Below the pieces are notes generated by a model. That model was given only the letters and a program-made list of their open reading frames with translations. It made no database searches and had not been told where the DNA came from. The translations under genes were made by a program, and so were the position numbers. A DNA stretch of 64,000 nucleotides, taken from positions 1 through 64,000 of the forward strand of contig MU128922.1 of the NCBI GenBank assembly GCA_014904985.1. The letters run 5' to 3'. Shown piece by piece: positions 36,850 through 47,490 of this stretch; positions within the stretch are counted from its first letter, which is position 1, and the number at the start of each line of letters is the position of its first letter. The stretch is from Hydnum rufescens UP504. Taxonomy: Eukaryota; Basidiomycota; Agaricomycetes; Cantharellales; Hydnaceae.

Positions 36850-37278
36850 ATCGAGGAGAAGTCGTAAGCAACCAAGGCACTGGTCCTTATAGTCTTATAT
36901 ATAGCCAATTATTAGCCAAGACTCGATTGGACAGAATCACAGGGGTTTCTTTGGTCTGGTCGAAAATGAGGTTGCCTGGCTCAATCCCGTTAAATCCATG
37001 GAGCGCCCAAGGGACGGGGAAAGCCGAATATTAATCTCCATGGTCATCCTCGGTCGAGATCGAGAACCCCAGCGGGGATGGCGAGCAAGCGTACCCCAAA
37101 GGTACATCCTTCCTCACAACATGGGCGAATAAATTCGCAGGCCACGATCAGAAGTCATCTGTTCATCGAATTACTACAAGTATACTATATTCGTGAGAGT
37201 TGTTACCATCGCAAGTTATGCACCACCATTGCATCACCGAAGACCTCTTCTTGGTTCCTCCATTGTAGACACCACTTC
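36850..37278. other. Intergenic, 0.43 kb, no gene seen
   Basis: This is the promoter of the uncharacterised gene and the 3' flank of the C2H2 gene. No supported frame is present. Confidence 0.4.
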
Positions 37279-39045
37279 CTAGGCTCGTAGACTTCGGTCT
37301 TTGGCTTTACAATTCTTCTTGAGATGGCGATTCAAAGAAAAATTCTGCCCACATTCTTTGCCACACTGAGGGCACTTCCACAACTTTGCAACGTGCCTGG
37401 AAAACTCCTGGGTATATGGGACAAGCCATCGGTACTTGGCTTCGTCAGGAAACCCGTTCCATGTCGAGGCATGATTGTATCGGGAGAGGAAGCTGTTGAT
37501 CTCGGCTTCTTGTTCTCCGTCCAAGGCAGGCTTCTGTTCCCCTTGAATCTCCACGATCGTGAAGTGAATCATTCGAAGTTTGACATCCCAGGACGAAGTA
37601 TCCCATGTATCTCTCGCCTTCTTGGCGTCTTTGTGGCGGTGCTTCGTCAGCAGGTGCTTTTCCATCGAGTCAAGCATCGTCTCGTGGCAGATAGGGCAGG
37701 GGAGTTGCTTTTCGCCCTTCAACTCCCCGTACAGAGAGGAATGGATCCACTTGTTCAGTTCCCGAGTCGCCACCGCCGCCGAGACAACTTCTGGCGGAGG
37801 CTTGGTCTTTCGCACACGTTTCCTTGCCGGCTGGCCGGACAAAGAAGACGGCAATCTCGTACCACCCTTGCCAAACGCAGGGAAGTCGTCGGTGGCGATT
37901 CCGAGATTAGCGGTCCCGGGTTCCGGGGTGCCGTCAGTCCGGCTGTCGATCGAAGGATCGTGGGGAATGATGGGTGGGGAAGACGTGTAATCTCGACTGT
38001 AAGGAGAACCGCCGTCCGAGTGTGTTGCTTTCCGCTTCCCAAGGGCGATCGCACTAGGAAGCACGAGATCAGGATGTGGGTATTCGAAGACACGGCCGTC
38101 ATCGATTTTCCGTTGTCCAAAGGAGTCTTCAACCGCTGCAAACGAGTAGCCCGGATACACATCAATAGGGGATCTCTCCTCCACATCTTCGACTCCCCGC
38201 AGGGTACCGGCATGGTGAAACGAAGACTCGAAGCGTCCGGATGCAGGGGAATATCGATTGACTTCCGAATCGGTGGTTCTCCGTCTCCCCGGGGCAACTG
38301 AAGTAGGAAGTGCGATCTGGACATTCGAGTGGGGAGCAGGGACCGCGGAGGCTTCCATGTTAAGGGGACCGGGTTCGTTCACAGGAGAGGTTTTTCGGGA
38401 AAAACATTGATCGTAAGATGGTCCACCGGGCCCGAAGGGGTATTGGACGCCAGGACGATTTCGTGCACCCTCAGAACCCATGACAGTAGAGTTGATAGCT
38501 CTAGATAAGTTGGCAGGGTAGTCACTTGTTGGACGGGGGGTGCTCCTTGTGGGTACAACGTGCGTAGAAAGGGATTCTGAGGGGGGAGTTCCTGGGAGAG
38601 GCATGTTGAAGATTGGAGGTGTTGCGGATGATGAGACAGAGGGTGGATAAGAGGATGAACGCGAATCATCTGGAGAAGGCGTAGGGAAACCGCTCATGTC
38701 CAAAGAATCGAAGAACAGTCGACATTGGAAGTTGTTCATAGGAGATGCGAGATCTTCGCGGTGCGGGGATGAGGATGATGAGTAAGGAGGCGGGGCGCCA
38801 AGATAGACACTTTCTTGATTCAGGAATCTTTCATGATCATCGAATAGTGGGTAAGAGACAGGATCTTTAGCGTTGTTCCAGACAACGTGAGAGGCCATGA
38901 CAGGCGTGTGGGGAGCTTCAAGCAGAATGCTTGGGATAGTACTGTTGGAGAGTGCGTGTTAATTCTATTGTGAAACGTGTTTTGAAGGAACTCACTTGTC
39001 GTAATAGTCATTGGTTGAAAGTTGCAAATAGGAATGGTCGACCAT
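37279..39045 (-). CDS. C2H2 zinc-finger protein, putative transcription factor
   Basis: Two exons (39045-38996 and 38941-37279) with a 54-bp intron give 570 residues. The first exon supplies MVDHSYLQLSTNDYYD in frame. The downstream ATG at 38898 is internal. The N-terminal 350 residues are Ser/Pro-rich and disordered. A basic patch, PARKRVRKTKPPP, could be a nuclear signal. Two C2H2-type fingers are visible in the C-terminal third: LPCPICHETMLDSMEKHLLTKH and, near the end, CPQCGKECGQNFSLNRHLK followed by Lys-Asn-Cys. In the second finger the last ligand may be Cys rather than His. Between them is a region with WDVKLRMIHFTIVEI. A DNA-binding regulator is likely; its targets are unknown. It is divergent from Nop53. 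Confidence 0.82.
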
Positions 39046-39837
39046 TGCGACCTTAGAAGAAAGTATTAAAGAAGGGGGTGAAGTTAGAGGGAGAGGGAGA
39101 CTTGTTCCATCTTTAGGTTCGTGTCAGAAATATATAGGAGTCTACGAAACAAAGATACCGGGGATAAAGGGGGAGTCAATGGTCACAGTGAACTTGAAGG
39201 CAACCAGGAAATCCATAGCAACGGACATCACGGCGCCTTTCAGCACATCTAATACCGTACAGTCTCCTACAAGGATCTCGATGCAGAACCTGCGAATCAC
39301 AAAGAGAGACCCAGAGGATAGATTACAAAGGCGAGTTGATGCAGAGGCTTGCAAACGCCGGGCAGTTAGACAGCATCAAGTGTACAAGTGGTTCGGCAGC
39401 ACCGCCGGTCACGCAGGCATGATCGCGCAGAACAAGAGAAGTTTCAGAGGCACGACTAGAACGAGTCGAGAGCGCAACGCCGGCTATGTCCGAAGCACTG
39501 TATTCAATGCCACAGTTGGCAACTAGTTAGCACCGCAGTGATTACTGGAAATGCCTAAAATCAACGGAACAAATCAAGGCCACGAGTTGCACGTCGCAAG
39601 TGTTTGCTGCTAGAAACCAAAGGTACGATTAAGCGATTTTCAAGCAACGATCAACTTCGTGTACGTCTAAATCTAAGTACTTGGAACACCGCCCGCAAAA
39701 AATCTGGTCGAACTCTCCACAGCTCCATCCGGACGAGATGGTGCGCCCCAATTGTGAAGACACTTCTGGTCAGCTGTAAGGTTAATGGCCGCAAATCGGC
39801 AAGACCCGAGAACCCCTTGTTACTTCTTAGAGTCAGG
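39046..39837. other. Divergent intergenic, C2H2 factor / Nop53
   Basis: About 790 bp lie between the two start codons. A plus-strand frame of about 115 codons (39179-39526) has no family signal and no codon-level support. I treat it as chance, though it could be a leader ORF of the Nop53 transcript. Confidence 0.4.
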
Positions 39838-41580
39838 ATGGAAAAGACCCCCAGAGCGACTGCCAACAAGGCGAATAGCATAAAACGAAAAGTCATTGAT
39901 ATTGGAGCGCCATCTCAGAAATCTCAACCCACGCGGAAAGGGAAAAAGGCTTGGCGAAAGAATGTCGATATCGTAGATATCGAGCAAGGCATCGAGGGAT
40001 TAAGGGAGGAAGAACGAGTGACTGGGTGAGTTTGAATATATCCTTTTACTTACTCTGTATACAGAGAAGTGATTCATAATCATATAGTGGGAAGCTACAG
40101 GATAAGAGTGACGCCGAGCTGTTCCAAGTGGACGTATTGGGGGATGAACAAGGTCCGTTAAGATGGTACTCCAAGTAGCATAAATAATTGATAACGTTCC
40201 CTCGCAGTCCGCGAGCGCATGCAGAGGGAAAAGAAGCCTCTTAGATTTATGCAAGTCCTTGCATCTCGCTCAGCCGTTCCCGCTGTCTACTCCCGCACTC
40301 GTACACACAAATCATCCAAAATTCTTCTGACTCATGAAGAGAAAGCAAAACTTTTTCAAAAGACGAGACGCCTTCGTAAGGGGGCCTTCAATTCTTACCT
40401 CGAGCCGACCGAGGGCGGGAGTACTGTCATCGGACCTCGGACGACTGGGAAATACGACGTGTGGAATGAGATGCCCAGTGACGATGAAAAGATTGTTAAC
40501 CGCCTAAAGACAAAGGAAGCAGAAGAGTACATACTTCCCCTGGTTCAAAAACCCAAAATTAAAGTTAGCGTCTCATCTTTTCCTTCGATTTTCTGGCAGT
40601 AATATTCATTTTCGCTTTTCAGCCACCACCGTCCCTCCTACCGAGCAAAGATATTGCGTTACCTGCAGTTGCATTGCCCCACCCGGGGACATCGTACAAT
40701 CCTTTAGCAGAATCGCACCAATCTCTGTTGCGAACTGCTCACGAGATCGAACTTGTTCGCGAAAGTGAGGCCGAGAAATGGCGCGAGGAGAAAGAGAAGC
40801 TCGAGGCTCTCAAACGGAAACGCGTGGACGCCACAGAAGAGGAGGGAACGTTCGCAGGCATGGTTGTCGATGTTCCCAAGGACGACGGTGTAGAGGAGCA
40901 AGAGGAGATCGCGGAAACCGCTCCAGTCCACCGGACACCCGTTCGGAAGACGAAGGCGCAGAGGACCAAAGCCGCTCGTCTGCTGGCAGAGGTACGTCTG
41001 TGAAATTCGACGCCTCTTCTCGCGTTTTCACGTCCTACTACCCGAATTAATCTCTTAACTTCTCCACGTCCTTTTAGAAACATGCCTTGGCTGAAAAAGC
41101 TGCTCGAAAACGCCTGCTGGCATCGATTTCCTCACTCAAAAAATTGACACATTCGAACGACGACGCTGTTTCCTCCCGCGCCAAGATTCTGCTTGCTCGG
41201 AAGGAGAAAGAGCGAGTAGAAGGCTTGGTTGGGAAAAGGGTTGGCAAGCATGTAGTCCCAGAAAAGGTCACTGATGTCCAACTGACCTCGGAATTGAGCG
41301 AGAGTTTGAGGGCATTACAGGCATGTCCATCGGATTTTCAATGCAGAACATGAGGTGCTGATGGAGTGCTTTGCTCATGCCAGCCTGAGGGTAATCTCTT
41401 CAAAGATCGATTTTTGAGCTTACAATATCGGGCACTGGTCGAACCCCGCGTCCCCGTGCTGTATGTTACCCGTGCTGGTTCTTTTCCGTGTGCGTGCCGC
41501 TGATTGCAGAATGATCCAGTCCAAAACAGAAGAAGAAACTCAAGGAATACGAGAAACACCCATACAAGAGATTTTCATAA
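39838..41580 (+). CDS. NOP53: Ribosome biogenesis protein Nop53
   Basis: Nop53 (mammalian PICT1/GLTSCR2) docks the exosome helicase Mtr4 on pre-60S particles during 5.8S/7S processing. Seven exons (39838-40025, 40088-40152, 40208-40563, 40623-40991, 41078-41320, 41384-41460, 41520-41580) give 452 residues. Landmarks are GKKAWRKNVDIVDIEQGIE, DELF-like DAELFQVD, HPGTSYNPLAESHQSLL, the long charged helix EKWREEKEKLEALKRKR, KTKAQRTKAARLLAE, then LQPEGNLFKDRFLSLQ, VEPRVPVL and KKKLKEYEKHPYKRF. Intron 5 (41321-41383) begins GCATGT, a GC-AG intron needed to join ALQ to PEGN. Nucleolar protein. Confidence 0.96.
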
Positions 41581-41823
41581 TACTTGGCATGGCGGAGACC
41601 TCTTATCCTTGGCGCTGTGCGTTTAATAATAATACTCTATAGACGACATGGTGCATCCATATTACTAATGTTATGATACAAAGTCATTATCGAGGTCATT
41701 GGGGGTCTACGTGCATGTCTTGAGCAAGACCTGAGGCCCAGTTTTGCCAACTATAGAAAGGTATTTAGTAGAGGTTCCCACCTGAGTCAAGATAAGGAGA
41801 AGTACTTACTCCATGGCGGAAGA

Positions 41824-44470
41824 CTACGCTCCCCAGAATTGATTATTCATTCCACCATCAACCCTCTTGTTCGAGTTCCTAAATAATGTGTGCGAAAGAC
41901 AGATGTCCACGCTATCATGGCTATGCGACGATGTAAGCGTGGGGATGCTTGACGAGGATCCATCCCCCGCAGAATCAGCTTGCGAGAATCCCGATAACAT
42001 CTGCTCGAGGATTTTCTCCTGCAGGCTGCGGTCATCCCCCATGCGTAGGTGTGAATCACGTTGATCATTGACAGCCACGTTCTCAGATAACGGCAAGGAA
42101 AGATCAGGGAATCCGATGCCACCACTAGTGGCAAGGTTATGAAGTGTATCCCTAAGGAGCAGATCTCGTCGCGTGAATCCACCGGATTCATCAAAGATAA
42201 TCAGAATCCATACACTGTACGCCCAGCGGACATCCATCTAGGATGCCATAATCAGACAAAAACAATCTCGATGACCGCGGTGAGCGCACCGTTTTTCGGC
42301 CCGTCGAAGAGTACAAATACGTTCCAGCATGTCAGCTTCAAGTTCGGCCACATTAACGTTGGGGTCCGACTGCTTCCCAGTCCAAATGGCGGTCATCAAG
42401 ATTGCAGCACTCGCGAATGCAGCGGTATACGCATGACAAGGGACACTACGACGAGAAAAATTGGACACCACGCGGGTGCACGACCTAGCAGCACCAGAAG
42501 GTTCAGGTTACTCTCATGTTCACCCGCAATATTTGGCCGATGTGCCATCATCCCTAGCAGATAGAACATTGAGTGCAGTTCTGTGGATTGCTCAAAATGA
42601 ATGAGATTCTCCCGGTGGGGATCCCAGCGCACTGTGACGGTCCATCAGTGCGATGAAAGTGCACACAGTTATCCGGGGGAAGTATGCGTACAGTGCCTGG
42701 GGATGATGGAGATCCATGTGCAAACCAGCTGGGCCAGGATGTTTCCTTGGGCAGTTCGCAGAATATGGTCCCGGACCAGGGTCGAATGGTATCAAGGTGC
42801 GGAGAACCATGTTGGCCAGAGTCCCCAGATCAAGCAAGGGATTGAAATATTCCAAATCGGCAAAGTCCTCCGATGGTAAGGAGCTCGGGAATGTGACGTC
42901 AAGGCTACATGAGAATTCAGAATGCTAAACGGTGGTTCAGCAGTGATAACGCGAAAACTGACTCTTCGCCGTTGACAGCAGGGATCTGTCCAATCGCACA
43001 ACTCACAAGGCGATCGAGAGTTACAAGACACCTGGAGACACTGGTGAGGGAATGCGAGCTGTGTGTTTGAAGTAGAATTGTACACACCAGAAGGTCCAGC
43101 TCCACATTTCTTTTTCGACAGGCTTTGTGGAACCTTGAAATGACTTACGATGAGCGCCAATGTCTTGAGCGCACCGTATGCCCGCTCCCAATATAAACCA
43201 AGCTACGTGGCGTTGACTGACGTAATCGAAGTATATGGCCCGAAGCTGACAAAACCACAAAAATGAGGTGAAAGATGTGAACATGAGTAGTTAGACTGAC
43301 CACGCAGGTTTGGAGGCCAGGCAGGTGCGTAGCTGATATGTGGGCACAATGATTAACGTGCAAGAAATACTGGTACCCGGGAACGCGCAATTTGTTGACC
43401 TCATGGTGGACGCGGGGGTCGTTGGAGTATATAGAGGCGACGGCACAAAGCATCAGCACAAGGTCTGAATGAACGTGGTTGCGCTCGTGCAGACCGTCGG
43501 CAAATTGGATTTCAAATGTCGACCGATGAATGATGGGATAAAAGGGCGTAATATAGCGAAAGAATAAGTCGAATGGATGCAGCATGAGATCTTTGGGAGG
43601 CAACTCGATGCCAGTAGGTATTGTGTTGACAGGTCCCTGAAGTTGATAATCCCACTGGTCATGCGATGGAGTTAAAAGAAGCAGGAGAGGAATGTCATTG
43701 AAATAGAGAACGAACGTATGTTAATGGTGTTAGACTTAGGGCCGGAAGTCGAGCCTCCAGAGGATAGTCTTCCGCATTGGTGGATTCTTGTTTGATCTCA
43801 TGCGCAGTATAGAGTACGTAGGTATAGACCTGGACGTTATTTTTCAAAGTGAATTGCGTCAAAAGAAATTGTAACTTACCGCTTGACTTGCCATACCACC
43901 GATGGGCATTTTCGGACGCAGAAGCGACCGTCCGCAAAGTGGAAAAGTCTGGATCGGGGCGGACGACACCCCCATCATCATCACTGTCTTCAAGAACAGA
44001 TGTAAACCTTTTCGAGCTCAAGAACGGATCGTCGGAGAAAATTGACGCTAGGCGATCATTTGTAAAGGGATTCAATTTTTGAGGTGGAGTGGGGCAGAGT
44101 TTCCCTTCCTCCCAAGGGACCCCGGAACGGGAATACTATGGGGAATGTCACCGTGAGGTGTGGGGCATCACAGCGCAGGACAGAATTACTTTGTCTAGCA
44201 AGGCCTCCATGTACTTGAGACGGATCTCTAGCCCCCTCACGTACCGATGGGTAGGCTCTTTCTTTCTCCCAGTAGGCTGTACATACGTGCATTCTTCCTT
44301 GTTGGCCTCGCAGTTGGTGCATGCACCTTCAACGTCAGGTCTGTCGCATCGAATCTGCAACATAAAGGGTCATGATTTGGACTGCGAGGTACATGCTATT
44401 GCATACTTTCTTCTTTCTACGGAAATCGCATGCCTAAGACGCTGTCTTTCTTCGCCTTCAGGCAGCACAC
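41824..44470 (-). CDS. Zn2Cys6 transcription factor with fungal_trans domain; damaged zinc cluster
   Basis: The C-terminal two thirds match the fungal-specific transcription factor domain: LHPFDLFFRYITPFYPIIHR, LMLCAVASIYSNDPRVH, AWFILGAGIRCAQDIGAHRK, then LDRLVSCAIGQIPAVNGEE. The DNA-binding part lies at 44433-44190: a 27-nt exon (44433-44407) encodes ACDFRRKKK and continues IRCDRPD, CTNCEANKEECTY and the linker PTGRKKEPTHRYVRGLE. The expected second Cys of C-x2-C is Arg (CGT), so one zinc ligand is missing. The upstream reading EGEERQRLRHA, the usual lead-in, is in a different frame. Introns 44355-44406 and 44136-44189 are clear; the exon join near 43880-43829 is out by one base. The exact start and some exons are unresolved. 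It may be a decaying gene or contain sequence errors. Confidence 0.72.
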
Positions 44471-45602
44471 TCGGTGCAAACCAATATTACACGAATCTAA
44501 TACCTAATCCGGATCGATCCGATTAACCATCGATAAGATAGCGTTAACCTCCGCGGGTCCATATAGCGGCTAACCTATGGAAACATCCCTGGATATACTA
44601 TTATGATTCTAAGAAATCAACTTGTTCCATGCAGAAGCCGAGCCTCGTGCCCGTGCTATTACAGTACACACATCCTCAAAATCAACGGGATTGTTGGCGG
44701 GCAGAACCTTCCAGAAAGCTGTCCACGCAATGGAACAGTACGCGCTCTCCAGTACAGCCAAGCAACTCTTCAATTTCCTCCGAACAACCCTCCCTTTTGA
44801 GCAAAATGCCTCACCCAAGGCTGGGGGCAGCTTGGTGCTAGCACCCTTTTCTCCATCCATTCCACGTTCTCGGCCAGGAATGCGATTGGTCACATAATCT
44901 CGGACCGCAACTTCCACTGACTTGCGCACCTGGTCAAGCCTTGTGGCATCGAACGTGAATTCCGGCTCCAGCTTAATCCCAATATCTTACTCCTATCAAC
45001 TTTGGACTTGCAGTGTGGGCAGATTTAACTTAGTGGCCATTCTCCCCAACCACCCTTTCGACCTTATTCATTATATGAGGCGATGTCAATGTTGTGGAGA
45101 GCACCCGTCGCAAAATTGAGAAGGCCAAGGATTGAGGGTTCAATTACAAGACCCGGCGAGAACATTGATCTGGAGTGTCCTATATCCAGTGCACGTGCTC
45201 GTACAAAGCCATAGAATCATCCACCTTTCTACCACTGGCGACCTCATAATAACTGACCTCGGGATCCGGAGAGATCGAGTTGAATCCACGTCGCAAAATG
45301 ATTACACGAACAATGATCATTGCCAAGGTCTGCGAACCGAAACCGAAGCCTTGCCCAACTCGCTATGGAGCCCAGCAGGCTTACGACAGGTATGCTAACT
45401 CAAGCATTAAACATGGTCAAAAATTGAATAATGAATAAAGACCACGCATATTATCAGGGGGCCACCTCGCTGCCGAACTGCGACGGGATTTGTTGCTGGG
45501 AAGGATGATTATCTCGTTTTGGAGCTTTGACAATAAGATCGGCTTGCATACTGCAGGTGAAAGAACGTCAGGGAGAGAATCAGAGAAGCAAACTTTGAAT
45601 CC
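44471..45602. other. Intergenic, 1.1 kb, no supported gene
   Basis: Upstream region of the Zn2Cys6 gene and 3' flank of CSN1. Short frames occur on both strands. One plus-strand frame (45132-45398) contains TTGDLIITDLG followed by LWSPAGLR. That is faintly reminiscent of a kinase Mg-loop and activation segment, but catalytic residues are missing and no further exons connect. Confidence 0.4.
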
Positions 45603-47285
45603 TCACAGTCGCATCCGGAATAGTAATTTTTCAGTCAACTTTTGTGTGTCACGGGCTGTCTTGAATGCTCGACGATACAATGCAACGCGTGGATCATTCT
45701 CTTTGACGACGAGGACCTTAGAGATCCATAGGACTCAGCCATTAATGGATTAGGGTCATGGAGGCCAATAGAGCAGACTCGCCTTGTTTTTACTGTCGAT
45801 CCGGGCCTTGATGCGACCATCCTGAATCAAATGAGCCGCGAGAATCTCCATCTCAGAGACAGACATGCCGAACGCGCTCGACATCTTTTCCAATTGGACG
45901 GTTGCGAATGGTTGAAAATACAAGACCACAGAACGCTCGCGGATCTCGTTTGTGATACCGCTTACATGTCGATTCAGGTGAATGTCGAGCAAGTGACGAG
46001 ACTAATAATCACAACGTAAGTGCCGGAATTGAACGATCTGTTGCAGGAAGTTTCCACCCACTGAATTACGATCGAGGAGGTCCAATACAACGCTAAACCG
46101 ACTATTCATGAAAGCGTCGAGCAATTCACGAGCATACGGTTCTTGTTCCAAGAAATATCCGAAGCTTTCATTTTCGTGGTAATTAACCTTGATAGACGAT
46201 CGAGTCATGGAGACTATGGCACAGAGTGTGCCGTATATCGCGATATCGGCAGGTGCAACCACCTAGAAGCACCATCAGTCTCAGGGGGATGACTTTGCTT
46301 TGAAATGCTCACAGTTCCGAACCAATCATCAAGGGACCGATTCAACTTCGAGAAGGCAAACGCAGCTTTCTCATAGTGACCTTGAGCCATGAATGCAATG
46401 CCATTTGCGTAGTCGATTTTGGCCTGCGCCTTCTCTCGATCCGGGTTCGCAGCGGCAGAAGCAGCAGCAGCAGCAGCCGCACTTCCTGGTGGATGGATGA
46501 CAGTGGATTTTTTGCTGGAATCTTTGCTTCCCTCTGGGGGTGCGAAGGCGGCCTCTGCCTTGAATATGTAGGCTGCAATATGGGAATAGTCGCAATGCTC
46601 AAGTAATAGCTGTAGCGCGGTGAGGGAGTACTCGAGGACATGCTGGTTCGTGGTGCAGAATTCGCGTGATTTGTTGTAGTGCTTCAACGATTGCGAATAG
46701 TCGCCAACAGACCAATAGTGGTCGCCAAGTTCTCGATGACCCATCTTTGAACAGCGCCTGTTAGAAGAGAATACACCACAACAAGCAGGACACTTACGCG
46801 TATACTCTCCTTTATCATGTTGCTGGTGTATGTCTTGAGTTCAGTCTCCAGCCTTTCTCTCTCGCTCGTGTTTTGGGCGTGGGTCATCTCTGCCCATTCA
46901 GAATTGTAGGGAATTACGTCGGCAGCGGATGGCCTAGAGTTGAACTCATGAACGGTCCTCTGGTACAGGGATGCATCCCGAGTTTGGATGATAAGTTGGA
47001 TGGCACGTTGAAGCGCCTGTGGGGCGAGCTGTTCGCATTCGTCCGCAATGAAACGCAATCGATTGATGGCTGCTCGACCTAGTGATGATATTATATTGTC
47101 CACCTCAGAAAAGCTAGGTGACAGCCGGCCGCACCAGTGTACTGCGAGATATACACTTCCAGGTCAAATGGATGGGCATCGCTAATCACTACATTGCGTC
47201 TCTTGCTCTTCGTGTTCCTTGGCTCTGCTGGGGCCGTTCCACTGTAAGAGGCGAGAGGTTCGCCCGCGAGGACTTCGGATGCCAT
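45603..47285 (-). CDS. CSN1: COP9 signalosome subunit 1
   Basis: CSN1 (GPS1) is a PCI-domain scaffold of the COP9 signalosome, which removes Nedd8 from cullins. Six exons (47285-47135, 47078-46798, 46744-46313, 46262-46062, 46001-45783, 45716-45603) give 465 residues. Landmarks are DLEVYISQYTGRAAINRL, the TPR-like MGHRELGDHYWSVGDYSQSL, KIDYANGIAFMAQGHYEKA, VVAPADIAIYGTLCAI and the winged-helix end LYFQPFATVQLEKMSSAFG. A poly-Ala run interrupts the middle. The last intron (45717-45782) starts GCGAGT (GC-AG) and ends TAAG; it joins RIDSKNK to VLVVKENDPRVALYRR. Intron 2 also ends AAG. The gene is divergent from the AMSH-like deubiquitinase. Confidence 0.95.
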
Positions 47286-47490
47286 GTTATGTTTTGACTT
47301 AGATGTAGAAGCGGCAATTGTGGCGCAGTGGAGGGGCTCGCGCACTGCCGGACGGACTTTGACCTGAACTACGCGGCTGCAAACTGCGTGTCTGGACGGC
47401 GCTTTCTGGCCACCTTCGTTTTGAGGATTGGGTCCAAGCCACTCCGTTCATGTGGCTACGGCTGACCATTCCCGGCCTTATTCATCTTCC
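47286..47490. promoter_or_regulatory. Bidirectional promoter, CSN1 / AMSH-like
   Basis: Only 205 bp separate the two start codons, so both genes must share this segment. It is G+C-balanced with no TATA box, typical of housekeeping promoters. A shared regulation of two ubiquitin-pathway genes is inferred. Confidence 0.55.

Noticed and set aside
37324..38301. 325-codon open frame on the plus strand
   Set aside because: It is antisense to the C2H2 gene, which has zinc fingers and a supported first exon. The antisense product has no family features.
39179..39526. 115-codon frame upstream of Nop53
   Set aside because: Basic but with no family match. It lies in the promoter/5' leader and is probably a chance frame.
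44609..44929. 106-codon frame on minus and 92-codon frame on plus
   Set aside because: They overlap on both strands and have no recognisable motif. No splice sites link them to CSN1 or the Zn2Cys6 gene.
45132..45398. Possible kinase fragment (GDLIITDLG, LWSPAGLR)
   Set aside because: Only a faint resemblance. It lacks the HRD and Lys motifs and no neighbouring exon connects, so it is not reported as a pseudogene.
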